Assembly (NCBI GenBank): GCA_014529385.2 | Contig: CM043948.1 | Coordinates: 74,484,791-74,548,790, forward strand | Direction: 5' to 3' | DNA length: 64,000 nt | DNA from: Adiantum capillus-veneris | Lineage: Eukaryota > Streptophyta > Polypodiopsida > Polypodiales > Pteridaceae | Shown here: piece by piece, positions 48,596 to 57,932 of the stretch | Layout: every line of letters starts with the position of its first letter | How positions within the stretch are numbered: the first letter of the stretch is position 1 | The notes under the pieces: generated by a model | What the model saw: the letters and a program-made list of their open reading frames with translations, nothing else | Told to the model about the DNA's origin: nothing | The model's database searches: none | Translations under genes and position numbers: made by a program

Positions 48596-49374
48596 ATGAA
48601 TCACGAGAATTTGTATGATCCCTTCATTCCCATTGAAAGGCAAAAGGTACACATAATTGTTAGTACTAAGTTGCAATTTCAGCGAGTAATTCGTAGAATT
48701 TTAGGTCCTCTTAGGTTAGCCGAAATAAACACTTCGGTAAATCCTTTTATTTTGCCTCTCATTAGGTACGATATTAGCTTGGACGTCTATATTTTTGTGT
48801 TATTTTAAGCATTAGGACATGCATAGGCCATGGATAATGGCCCAGGAATAGAGGTTTTTCCCTTTCATTTTACTCCACACATTAGAATAAACGTTGCAAT
48901 TAGTAGAAAGATCCATTTTCAACAACGAATGGTGTTCATGTTTGGTTGCAGGAGCAAGTAGTAAGCTGTCTCCCTCACAACAAGAGTGTGGTGAAGTTAA
49001 GACGGAAGGTCCTACGCGTGGATTCCATTTTCCTCTTGTTGTTGGGCACTAAGGAAGACCGCGCATTCATCCAACTAGTGTGTGCCCTAAGATTGGTAAA
49101 TAGAGTGAAATTTGGCGTTTGGCGAGTGCATTTCACCATTGAGGAAGATTCTTCAGGAAACTTGCGGCCAGAGTTCATGCTTCATAGACTCACATTTGGT
49201 GAATTTTTCCCTCATTTGCGTCTTATTAATAGTCTTCCTTTCGCTTTCAACAAAGGAGATAGGGAGCTATTCAGAGCTTGTCTTAATAAAGAGAGCATAG
49301 AGAAGATTGCAAATTTGTATAAATTCTCATCCTTCTCTACTTTCTATGACACTTTGTTCATAGAGACATTGTAA
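48596..49374 (+). CDS. Pre-gag ORF a of the gypsy element, probably spliced
   Basis: A novel protein between primer site and gag. The open frame 48952-49374 reads EQVVSCLPHNKSVVKLRRKV and has the core EDRAFIQLVCALRLVNRVKF, then LINSLPFAF. It has no ATG near its start. A leader exon 48596-48646 (ATG, MNHENLYDPFIPIERQK, 17 codons) ends AAG followed by GTACAC, and TTTGGTTGCAG ends at 48951. Splicing 48647-48951 would join them in phase 0. Its core is related to the next ORF (positions 49429-49879). It does not resemble gag, pol or any family I know. Some Tat-branch elements are known to carry an extra ORF before gag and an intron, which fits. Function unknown. Confidence 0.6.
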
Positions 49375-49428
49375 ATCTCTTTATGCTTTTGAATGATTTA
49401 ACCATAATCCTAAGGAGTTTTTGTCCAG

Positions 49429-49879
49429 GAATTTTGTGGCACAAGTGGAGTCTTTAAATCTTGCAAACTTGATTGGACTTGATGAGGATGTTCTTTATGA
49501 AATTGTGAGAAGGTTGTCTCACTCCGACTGTGTGGAACTCGAAGGAAAGGAGCTCCTAGTCAATTGCTACTTTCTCACGGCCTTCGACGAGCATGAAGAT
49601 CTAGTTTTTATACAAACCGCTTGTGCGTTGGGAATTGTAGAGCAAGTGCAATTTATCACTTGGGACGTGGTTTCTCTTTTGGATCCAGAAAATGAAGTTC
49701 TAGAGATTTCTGTTTATCGCCTTAGCTTTGAAGAATTTCAACCCTTCTTAGAGCTCATCAATAGTCTACCTTTTTGTTTTGATCAAACAAATCGAGACCT
49801 TATTGAAGCTTGGATAGCTGAAGAAGAAAACCTAGAGTGGTATTTTCTTACTTCTTCATTTGCAGGCGAGTGGTTCTAA
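49429..49879 (+). CDS. Pre-gag ORF b, paralogue of ORF a
   Basis: The open frame reads NFVAQVESLNLANLIGLDED, then VLYEIVRRLSHSDCVELEGK, EDLVFIQTACALGIVEQVQF, YRLSFEEFQPFLELINSLPF and ends EWF. Shared with ORF a: the EDxxFIQxxCALxxVxxVxF pattern, (Y/H)RL(S/T)FxEFxPxLxLINSLPF and a following RxLxxA. It also lacks an ATG. TTTTTGTCCAG ends at 49428, and a GTATAA donor at 49317 inside ORF a has the matching phase 2, so both could form one spliced protein with two repeats. DEDVLYEIVRRLS faintly recalls an F-box start, which is only a suggestion. Gag starts 50 bp downstream. Confidence 0.55.
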
Positions 49880-49928
49880 ATCTCTATTGTATCCCTTATT
49901 GTAACTCGTGTTGTAATCTTTCATAATA

Positions 49929-50669
49929 ATGGAGAGCCAACGCCAAATGTCTGGATATCCTCTTTTCTTTAGAGAGCCTGGAGAGGATGCAGAATTATTT
50001 TTAGCAAATTTCAAGATGTCTTGCCGTATCAAGAGGATAGTAACCGATCAAGAAGGTGTAGAAATGTTTGAGGTGGTCCTTAGGAAAGATGCTAGTACTT
50101 GGTTTGACTCTTTGCCTGAGGAAGTTAAGGGGAATTACACAGAAGTTTTGAATCGTTTTAAGAGATACTTCTTTGATCCCCAAAACACTCAAAAACTATG
50201 GCAAGACATTGTTTCTCATAAGCAAAAAGACTTAGATGACTACTACTTGTACAAGCAAGAGTTTCTACGTCTTTGGGCTCTATGGATACGAAATGTTGCT
50301 AACCCTGGTGATGGTGCAGAATTTTTAAAGAAGGAGACGTTCATAGCCGGACTCTTTCCCGACCTTAAGGTAAAAGTTGAGGCGGGTGCACCTGCTACTT
50401 TTGATGCAGCGGAAACTAGGGCTGCTGAGAAGTATAGGAAACTCAAGTGCTTAAGGGGAGAGGTTCCAATAGAAGTTCTTAGACCCAAAGGTAAGTCACA
50501 AGCATCAACATCTAGGGAGCTTCATGAGGTAACGGCTGAAGTGATTGAGAAGTTAAATGAATCTTTAAGCAGCCTGTCAATTCACCTTGCACAAGCTGTA
50601 GGTCCAAAGGGACAAGCAAAGAAGTCAGAAGAGAGAGAGCCACGAACTAGGAGAGTCTTGCAATGTTGA
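49929..50669 (+). CDS. Gag of the 12-kb gypsy element
   Basis: Capsid-like protein, 246 codons from a good ATG to TGA at 50667-50669. The retrotransposon-gag domain spans about residues 10-140 (YPLFFREPGEDAELFLANF, ASTWFDSLPEE, FLRLWALW, KKETFIAGLFPDLK). The C-terminus is basic. The TGA falls inside the zinc knuckle: the second cysteine of the CX2C pair and the rest (NCGESGHGMYNC) follow in the same frame. So gag ends prematurely in the middle of its nucleic-acid-binding motif, and gag and pol were one frame. Readthrough is possible but unsupported by context. Confidence 0.88.
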   Translation: MESQRQMSGYPLFFREPGEDAELFLANFKMSCRIKRIVTDQEGVEMFEVVLRKDASTWFDSLPEEVKGNYTEVLNRFKRYFFDPQNTQKLWQDIVSHKQKDLDDYYLYKQEFLRLWALWIRNVANPGDGAEFLKKETFIAGLFPDLKVKVEAGAPATFDAAETRAAEKYRKLKCLRGEVPIEVLRPKGKSQASTSRELHEVTAEVIEKLNESLSSLSIHLAQAVGPKGQAKKSEEREPRTRRVLQC

Positions 50670-52097
50670 AATTGCGGAGAGTCTGGACATGGGATGTATA
50701 ATTGTCCTTGGCCCCGTGGGGAGCCAGGGAGACCTAACTTGAATTACCCAGTGATGAATGCAGGTGAAGGAACTTGTCAACAACCAAGGCTTCTACAAAG
50801 ACCAAATGGACCAAGACCACCTCCACAAGGGGTAGAAGGAGTTCCACCTTTGCCAGATCCAAATGTGCATGTGGTAGAGGTGACAAACTCAAATGAGGTT
50901 GACATGGAAGCAAATGGCATTAAGCGTGGCCGAGGAAAAGGTAAAGAGAAAGAGGGTGTCCCATCACAGAGTGACCATGGACAAGGCAAGAAGGCAAAGG
51001 AGACCAAGGAAGCTAAGAGGACTCGACGTCGTATCAATCTCCAAGACTTCCCTCTTGGACATGCTATGGCTCCATACAACCTGTTGGAAGACATGCGAGG
51101 TAAGGGTCCTGATATCTCATGGCCTCAGTTTCTTGCATTATGTCCACAAGTTAGGAGGGATTTAACAAAGGCAGTTAGCACTAGGAGAAAGGTAAAAGAT
51201 AGTTTTCCTGTTGTAAAAATTGCACATGCTGAAATGAACGAGGATATTACACCTGTGCTAGATTGTTACATAAAAGGAAGATTGGTTAGGAAAGGTCTAG
51301 TGGATGGGGGTGCACAAATTTGCATCATGACAGAAGGGCTCATGCAAAGACTAGGCATGCACATCCATGAGACACCTGAAATCAAAGTGAAAATGGCAAA
51401 CAATAGCAAGGCTAGGTGCGTAGGCATTTGTAAAAATGTTTTTGTGGAGGCCTTTGGCATTAAGAAGGCAGTGGATTTCTATGTCATGTCTACCAAGGGA
51501 AATGGTTACCCATTTATCCTAGGAAGACCATGGCTAATGAAAATGCGAGCTTTGCAGGATTGGGAGAGTGGGAAATTAATTTGCAGGAATGACAATCATA
51601 AGAAGGTTGTCTTTGACATGAAGGAGCAACGCCAAGAGGAGCTCCATGAAGAATCATCTCAAAGTGAGACGGAAGAAGGTTGGACCGATCGCACTTCAGA
51701 AGAAGAAAGTAGCGGCAACATTACTGAAGAGGAGTCTTCCATCGAAGTCATGGGGGTAAGGTTTAAGCCAAGCAACCAAGAGACCTCTTGTCAAGGCTTG
51801 GAGGAGGTAGGTCCTCAAGAGAACCAAAAGGTGGAAGATGAAGGAATGTTAGAAGGTATGTTGTCTACAACACTTACAAAGGATGAAAGAGAGGAGTTCA
51901 AATGTGTGCTAAGGAAATTTCCGAGGCTTTTTGCTAAAGACTACACCGATGTGCGTGGAGTAGATGTTGTTCAACACAAGATTGAGTTGAAGCCAGAGGC
52001 CACACCTAAGGCTCAAAAGCTACGAAGGCTAGGAGTCATTAAGGAGCAGGCTCTACTCAAGGAGGTAAGAAAGCTTCTAGCAGCAGGTTTCATTTAG
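50670..52097 (+). CDS. Zinc knuckle tail and protease part of pol
   Basis: Same frame as gag, running to TAG at 52095-52097. It starts with the knuckle tail NCGESGHGMYNC, then a Pro/Gly-rich and basic linker (KRGRGKGKEKEG). From about 51180 it holds an aspartic protease: GLVDGGAQICIMTEG is the active-site loop (D-G-G in place of D-S/T-G), and FILGRPWL marks its end. Then an acidic stretch (51640-51760) and the start of RT-type sequence (FPRLFAKDYTDVRG, HKIELKPEA, LLAAGFI). Protease would mature the polyprotein. The TAG separates AAGFI from PVMFSEW exactly at the protease-RT border. Confidence 0.85.
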   Translation, partial: NCGESGHGMYNCPWPRGEPGRPNLNYPVMNAGEGTCQQPRLLQRPNGPRPPPQGVEGVPPLPDPNVHVVEVTNSNEVDMEANGIKRGRGKGKEKEGVPSQSDHGQGKKAKETKEAKRTRRRINLQDFPLGHAMAPYNLLEDMRGKGPDISWPQFLALCPQVRRDLTKAVSTRRKVKDSFPVVKIAHAEMNEDITPVLDCYIKGRLVRKGLVDGGAQICIMTEGLMQRLGMHIHETPEIKVKMANNSKARCVGICKNVFVEAFGIKKAVDFYVMSTKGNGYPFILGRPWLMKMRALQDWESGKLICRNDNHKKVVFDMKEQRQEELHEESSQSETEEGWTDRTSEEESSGNITEEESSIEVMGVRFKPSNQETSCQGLEEVGPQENQKVEDEGMLEGMLSTTLTKDEREEFKCVLRKFPRLFAKDYTDVRGVDVVQHKIELKPEATPKAQKLRRLGVIKEQALLKEVRKLLAAGFI

Positions 52098-55000
52098 CCA
52101 GTGATGTTTTCAGAGTGGGTCTCTCCCGTTGTTGTCACTCCTAAGAAAAACGGCAAGTGGAGGGTGTGTGTGGATTATCGTCCACTTAATGAGGCAACAA
52201 AAAGAGATCACTTTCCCCTCCCATTTCAGGATGAGATACTAAATGAAGTAGCTGGTCATGAGAAGTACACTGTGTGTGATGGCTACTTGGGTTACTTTCA
52301 AATAGGTATCGCATTGGAGGATCAATTGAAAACAACCTTTATCACTCCTTGGGGTTGTTATGCTTTTAGAGTCATGCCATTTGGCCTGACAAATGCTCCT
52401 GCAACTTTCCAACGCTTCATGAACATGGTGTTTCAAGCATTCTTTGAAAAGTCCATTAGGGTTTTTATTGATGATTTTTGCATTTATAGCTCAAAATCAT
52501 TGCATCTACAAAGGGTAGAAGAAGGTTTAAAGAAGCTCTATGACATGGGAGGTCAACTCAACCCCGACAAGTGTCACATAGCTGAGGATGAAGTGATCTT
52601 GCTTGGTCACAAGGTTTCCTATAAAGGCATTGAGGTGGATCCTTCAAAGGCAAAGGCTCTTATTGAGCTTCCCTCACCCAAGAATCTCAAAGAGGTCATA
52701 TCATTCATTCAAAAAGTGAAGTATATGTCACGCTTTATTCACTTAGCTTTGGAGTTGCTTCATCCTTTGCAAAAGTTGACACAACAAGTAGAATTTTCAT
52801 GGTCTGATGAGCTTGAAGAGTATTTTTGTAACATTAAAGTCATTTTGTCAGAGCTACCAACACTCATGCCTCCTTGTTGGGAGTACACATTCTTTGTTAG
52901 CTCTAGTGTTGGAAGGGAAACAATTGGTGCTGTGTTGCTACAACAAGATCCCCACAGTACAAGGATGCGACCCATCTACTTTGCTAGTAGGGTCATGAAT
53001 GCTTTGGAGAGAGACTACACAGAAGCAGAACTCATGATGCTTTCTCTCATGTTTGCGGTGAGAAAGTTTAGATCCTACCTGCTACCAAAACCTTTTGTAA
53101 TTCTCACTGCAGAGAATTTGTTCCCTTGGGTGTCATCTCAAATGAATCTTAGTACTAGGATCTCAAAGTGGATTATGGATTTGCAAGAGTTTCAATACTC
53201 TTTCAAGGTAGAAGATAGTGTGCATGCACAATTGGCAGGGATTCTCACGTATAGGGTGCATGAAAAGGAGATTAAGGTGCCTGAAGTAAAGACCCTACCA
53301 TTACCACCACCAAAAAGTATTCCTAATGCTTTTACCTTGTTCTTTGATGGAGCTTTTCGTCGACCCACAGGAAAAGCAGGGGGAGGGCTAGTGTTGCTCA
53401 ACCCAAGTGGAGAGGTGGTCATGAAAGAGAAGTTCAATCTACCAAGTTCAGCTAGCAACAATGAAGCAGAATACGACACACTAATTCATGGTTTGAAGAT
53501 GTGCATTGGCCAAGGGATACAACGCCTCATGGTAAAGGGAGATGCACTTCTCATTGTTAAACAGATTTTAGGCATTTGGGCATGCAAGAATGAAAGCTTA
53601 CGGACAAAAGTTCATGCCATTCGTAGATTGTTTAATCAATTTGAAGAAGTGCAACTATATCATATTCCTAGGAAACAGAATGAAGATGCCGATTTACTTG
53701 CACAGCAAGTAGTTACATGTGTTGAGAAAGAAGTGCAGGTTATCATGGTGGCAGCAACTGTCAAGCAACCGAGTTACCAGGGATTGGAGTCATTGGCTCC
53801 CATCATTGGCTACATTTTGGAGGGTGAGTTTCCACCAGACTTCACAAAAGCTCAGAAGAGGAGACTCATGAAGAAGGCAAGCATGTATCTCTTCCTAGAA
53901 GGCTCCCTCTATCAAAGAGGGAAGGATAAAGTGTGCAGAAGAGTACCAACTATCGCGGAAATTCCAGCCATTCTAAAGGGTTTGCATGAAGAGGCATGTG
54001 GTGGTCATTTTGCCCAAGAATCAACTGTGAAGAAGATTTTGCTTGCGGGGTATGTTTGGCCAAGCTTGCATGTGGATGTTCAACATTGGTGTAAAAGCTG
54101 TCACAATTGTCAGATAAATGGAAATAGAAGGTTGGTGCATGGCCCGAGGCAAATAGTGCTTGCAAATGGACCCTTTGAAAAGTGGGGCATTGATGCTATG
54201 GGTCCTCTGCCTAGGACAAAAAATGGTAAACTCTACGTTCTAGTGGCTGTAGACTATATGACTAGGTGGGTGGAAGCTCAAAGTGTGGCAAGAGTGAATG
54301 AGAGGACAGTTAGCAAGTTTATGTACAATCACATTTGTTGCAGATTTGGCACACCTTTGGAGATTGTTTCTGATAATTGTCCAGGGTTTAGGAAGGGCTT
54401 GCTCACAGAAGTTTGTGAAGAGCTTCACATTCTACATCGTCATAGCACACCATACTACCCACAGTCAAATGGTTTGGTGGAGAAGGCTAATGGTGTCATT
54501 GCAGGAATCATTAGAAAGATGGTGCAAAACAAAACAAAATTATGGGATGACTTCTTGGATGGTGCCTTGTGGGCATATCGAACCACATATAGGGAAGCCA
54601 CGGAGTTCACACCATTTCACTTGGTCTATGGTCAAGAGGCTTTGCAGCCTATCGAGCTCAACATTCCAACAATGCGACTTCATGGCAAATCAGCACAAGA
54701 TGATCAAGAAGCATGGATGGATCGACTTCTTACCTTAGCTGAGCTTGAGTGGAAAAGAGAAGCAGCATACGAGTGCTATAAGAGGAAAGCCACACAGACA
54801 AAGGAGAAGCTTGACAAGAAACTGAAGGACAAAGGCATCAATGAAGGAGATCTTGTGCTAAGGTATGACAATCGACTCGATAATCGTTTTGATGCCAAAT
54901 TTGAAACTAGATGGCAAGGGCGATACATAGTCAAGAAGGCTTTCAATTCTAGTTACTATCAGCTTATGGACTTGAATGGTAAAGAGCACTCCAGGAAGGT

Positions 55001-55208
55001 AAACGGGTATCGCTTGAAACCCTATTTGAGTCGCCTTCTACCAAAGGATCTACCAAAGATCTATCCAAAGGCCGCTGTCTCATGTAAGTATTGTTACATG
55101 AAGCATGAGTGTGACTCCAGCCAAAATTCTGAGGGGCCAAACAATGAAGATCTCGTCAAGGACTCTGAAGCACTCTCTTTGGAAAAGATGCTCTATGATG
55201 GTACATGA
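52098..55208 (+). CDS. Pol: RT, RNase H, second RNase H, integrase
   Basis: 1036 codons in frame with the two ORFs before it. RT (about 52110-52640): WVSPVVVTPKKNGKWRVCVD, MPFGLTNAPATF, catalytic FIDDF. First RNase H (about 52870-53260): TIGAVLLQQ, TEAELMMLS, with the first catalytic Asp missing, hence probably a tether. Second RNase H (about 53330-53720): LFFDGAF, NNEAEY, VKGDALL, NEDADLL, all four acidic residues present. Integrase (about 53980-55060): zinc part HEEACGGH and CKSCHNCQ, core WGIDAMGP, VSDNCPGF, GLVEKAN, then the C-terminal FETRWQGRYIVKKAF. A dual RNase H is the mark of the Tat lineage; RT resembles Athila/Tat. The domains look intact. Confidence 0.93.
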   Translation, partial: PVMFSEWVSPVVVTPKKNGKWRVCVDYRPLNEATKRDHFPLPFQDEILNEVAGHEKYTVCDGYLGYFQIGIALEDQLKTTFITPWGCYAFRVMPFGLTNAPATFQRFMNMVFQAFFEKSIRVFIDDFCIYSSKSLHLQRVEEGLKKLYDMGGQLNPDKCHIAEDEVILLGHKVSYKGIEVDPSKAKALIELPSPKNLKEVISFIQKVKYMSRFIHLALELLHPLQKLTQQVEFSWSDELEEYFCNIKVILSELPTLMPPCWEYTFFVSSSVGRETIGAVLLQQDPHSTRMRPIYFASRVMNALERDYTEAELMMLSLMFAVRKFRSYLLPKPFVILTAENLFPWVSSQMNLSTRISKWIMDLQEFQYSFKVEDSVHAQLAGILTYRVHEKEIKVPEVKTLPLPPPKSIPNAFTLFFDGAFRRPTGKAGGGLVLLNPSGEVVMKEKFNLPSSASNNEAEYDTLIHGLKMCIGQGIQRLMVKGDALLIVKQILGIWACKNESLRTKVHAIRRLFNQFEEVQLYHIPRKQNEDADLLAQQVVTCVEKEVQVIMVAATVKQPSYQGLESLAPIIGYILEGEFPPDFTKAQKRRLMKKASMYLFLEGSLYQRGKDKVCRRVPTIAEIPAILKGLHEEACGGHFAQESTVKKILLAGYVWPSLHVDVQHWCKSCHNCQINGNRRLVHGPRQIVLANGPFEKWGIDAMGPLPRTKNGKLYVLVAVDYMTRWVEAQSVARVNERTVSKFMYNHICCRFGTPLEIVSDNCPGFRKGLLTEVCEELHILHRHSTPYYPQSNGLVEKANGVIAGIIRKMVQNKTKLWDDFLDGALWAYRTTYREATEFTPFHLVYGQEALQPIELNIPTMRLHGKSAQDDQEAWMDRLLTLAELEWKREAAYECYKRKATQTKEKLDKKLKDKGINEGDLVLRYDNRLDNRFDAKFETRWQGRYIVKKAFNSSYYQLMDLNGKEHSRKVNGYRLKPYLSRLLPKDLPKIYPKAAVSCKYCYMKHECDSSQNSEGPNNEDLVKDSEALSLEKMLYDGT

Positions 55209-55219
55209 ATATACCATCA

Positions 55220-55236
55220 TCCTGGGGGAGGGCTAA
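55220..55236 (+). other. Polypurine tract
   Basis: GGGGGAGGG just before the 3' LTR start at 55237, as required for second-strand priming. Confidence 0.8.
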
Positions 55237-57591
55237 TGATAGCCGTTTTTTCGGCTCTCTGTAATTGCCATAGTGAGTTATCTGACCCTATCAAATCACT
55301 CAAACACTGTGGTTACCCTCACCCTTTCACTGTATATAGGTGCGTGTGAGTTAGGGAACTTTTCCCATATCTCCTTACTGAAATAAAAAACCCTCAATTA
55401 GCTAGTCATTGGGCTAGTTGAGCCAAAAAAATAAAAAAGATATAAAATATAAGTATATTATGGCCCATTTGTGTGTAAATATTTCATTGTATATAGGGCC
55501 TAAATAAAAGGATTTTTCATAATTATTGTGGTATTTATTTAAATATTTCTACCTATGGTGTGTTATTTATGCTATGTACATTGACTCACCATTACCATAT
55601 TTTTTCTTATCATTTTGCATACTCTTTATTCCATATAAAAATAATTTCATGCAAGCTTCTCTTATTTTTGGTGTAACTCCATCCCAACAAAAATCCCAAA
55701 AAACTAGTTCTATTTATGTGTATATTTTTTTCACTATTGTGATTTTTTCCTTCCTACATATATTCTCTATTACTCTCATAAATTAGACCACCAAAAATAT
55801 TCATCTTTTTATGGTAGACTTATAATGAGAGAGATTTATTTTGACCCCTTTATATTTTTTCACCTATATTATTTATATTTGACATGTACATATTTTTTAG
55901 ACCCCTCAATATTTGATTTTTTTAGTTGTACTATTCACTTATATCATGATCTCAACAATATCTTCAATTATAGACCTACCAAATAAGGTCAAGGGTAGGT
56001 GGCATGCATACATGCACTATGGAGGGCTCACTCTTGGAGGTACTCAAAAGAATCATCCAAAGAAGGACCCCACAAGGACCTTGTGCAGTGGAAACAAATG
56101 GTCGGCTTTGCTGAATTTTTAAAGTTCACTTGCTCTCCGAATTTGAAAAGGTGATACAAACAAAAGTTGTAGCTCGTGGGCTGAACTTTTGCCTCAAATT
56201 TGTTCATATTTTTTTGAGCTACGAGCTGTGAGCTATGATTTTATTAGTGGACCCCAGTTTTCCCATGTTATGCAGCCACACTCTCTCTTCCACTTTATCA
56301 TTTTCCTCTTTCACACACACTTCTCCACTCATCATCCCCACCTCTCTCACCCCTCCTCTCTGCACCCTACTCACCTTCTCCTCAACCTTGAAGAATAAGA
56401 GAAACCATGGTGAACTCATACCTCCCACACACAATTCCATTCCAAAATTGACCACCTAGTCTCATTTTTCCTCCTCCAATTTACCGATATCTATCAAAAA
56501 AACCACAAAATTCAGCCTCTTCTCTTAAAAGACAGCATCATGGTGGTTGATTACTCAGCTTCAATTACCTTGTCTCTCAAGGAAGGTCAAGAGTGGAGAA
56601 AAAATATACCGTCAAAGCTAGTGGACCGTCAACAAGCGTCAAAATTGGCCCTACTCAAGACACTTGGAGCATCAACCTTGTAAGAAATCCACCTTTTCTT
56701 ACCTCTTAAGAGTTTTTCTTCCTTATTTGTATCCTACATGGATACTCCCATTGTAAATATCCAATTCCAATTAATACTAACTCTACTAACACTAACCCAC
56801 TATGAAAAGTCCTATCACGTCCATTTCTCTCCTCTCTCTTTCCCCACCAACTTCTTGATAATTCCAAGCAAAAGAAATTAGATAAATTGCTGAAAATATA
56901 ACCCAACCATGGTTAGAGGAGTAACACTAGCCTTCAAAATTGCTATACAAAAAGGGGAGCCATAAGAAAGAGCACTATGCTATAGCTTGAGAAGCCAAGC
57001 TGAACCTCTCTAGAAGGAGCTCTTGAGTGGAAGCTCATTGTCTTATGCATGTGCATGTGTTGTAATAGGGGATTAGCAAGGGAACTCTATGCCATTGTAA
57101 GAGAGAGAGTGATCATTCAATTGAGAGTAGGAAATCTATCATTTCTCCTACTAGTGTAAGCCCAACATTTGTTGAATCAAGGTGGGTGGATTTGGACTAA
57201 GCTTGGATACTTTGTCTCCCTTCCAACGTGAAGTAATGGGCAACAATGATGCGTAAGTATCTTGGTGTTTTTTTGTTAAGTTCTTGATAGCTTGTCTCTG
57301 GTGTTGTCATCAATCTAGCCATAAATCCCACATACTGTAAGAGGGCGACAGGGTGGAGAGGACTCCCCTGGCCTTAAGACAGTGCTTGGGGTGGCTTTTC
57401 TTGTGATGTGTTGTGGTGAAATTTACGCAAGCTATGTTGAATAAATACTAATCTCACTTTGATTTGTCATGACAGATTTGTAAGAAGGCATTAGTGCAAC
57501 AAGCACCCCCTTCCCTCCTCTCTCCCTTTCTTACATATATATATTTATGTTTGCTTGATCATTAACGATACACTTCAAAGCAGCCCGAGCA

Positions 57592-57677
<86 letters not shown>

Positions 57678-57932
57678 AGTGTGTGAAAGTGTTCCATTGG
57701 TGTTAGGGTTAGTGTAAATTCCTTGCTTGTTTGTGGGTTGCTCTAACGATTCTCCTCTTTTGCATCCTAGTTCGCTCTTAAACTAGGTGGTGCCCCTTGT
57801 GTAGTTGGGATTTGGCTGGGGGTTTGTTGTTTTGGTTTGTGTTGTGTTGTGCCCCAGCCCCATTGAGCAGCATGGGAGCCTTGAAGGGTGTCTAGAGGTT
57901 GCTCTTCTTGTTTCCCGCCCCGGACCGCCTCA
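55237..57932 (+). mobile_element. 3' LTR of the 12-kb gypsy element
   Basis: 2696 bp, TGATAGCC to ACCGCCTCA. Compared with the 5' LTR it has a 20-bp deletion that removes most of the TATA box (junction near 56945), a 9-bp deletion near 56768, and a (CT)n tract expanded to about 75 bp (57595-57670). Other differences are scattered single bases. High identity means that the insertion is young, in contrast to every other element here. Confidence 0.95.

Noticed and set aside
49490-49540. F-box domain in pre-gag ORF b
   Set aside because: DEDVLYEIVRRLS resembles an F-box start, but the rest of the domain does not follow, and the paralogous ORF a lacks it.
50667-50669. Programmed stop-codon readthrough between gag and pol
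   Set aside because: The stop lies within the zinc knuckle and the following bases do not match known readthrough signals; kept only as a possibility in the findings.
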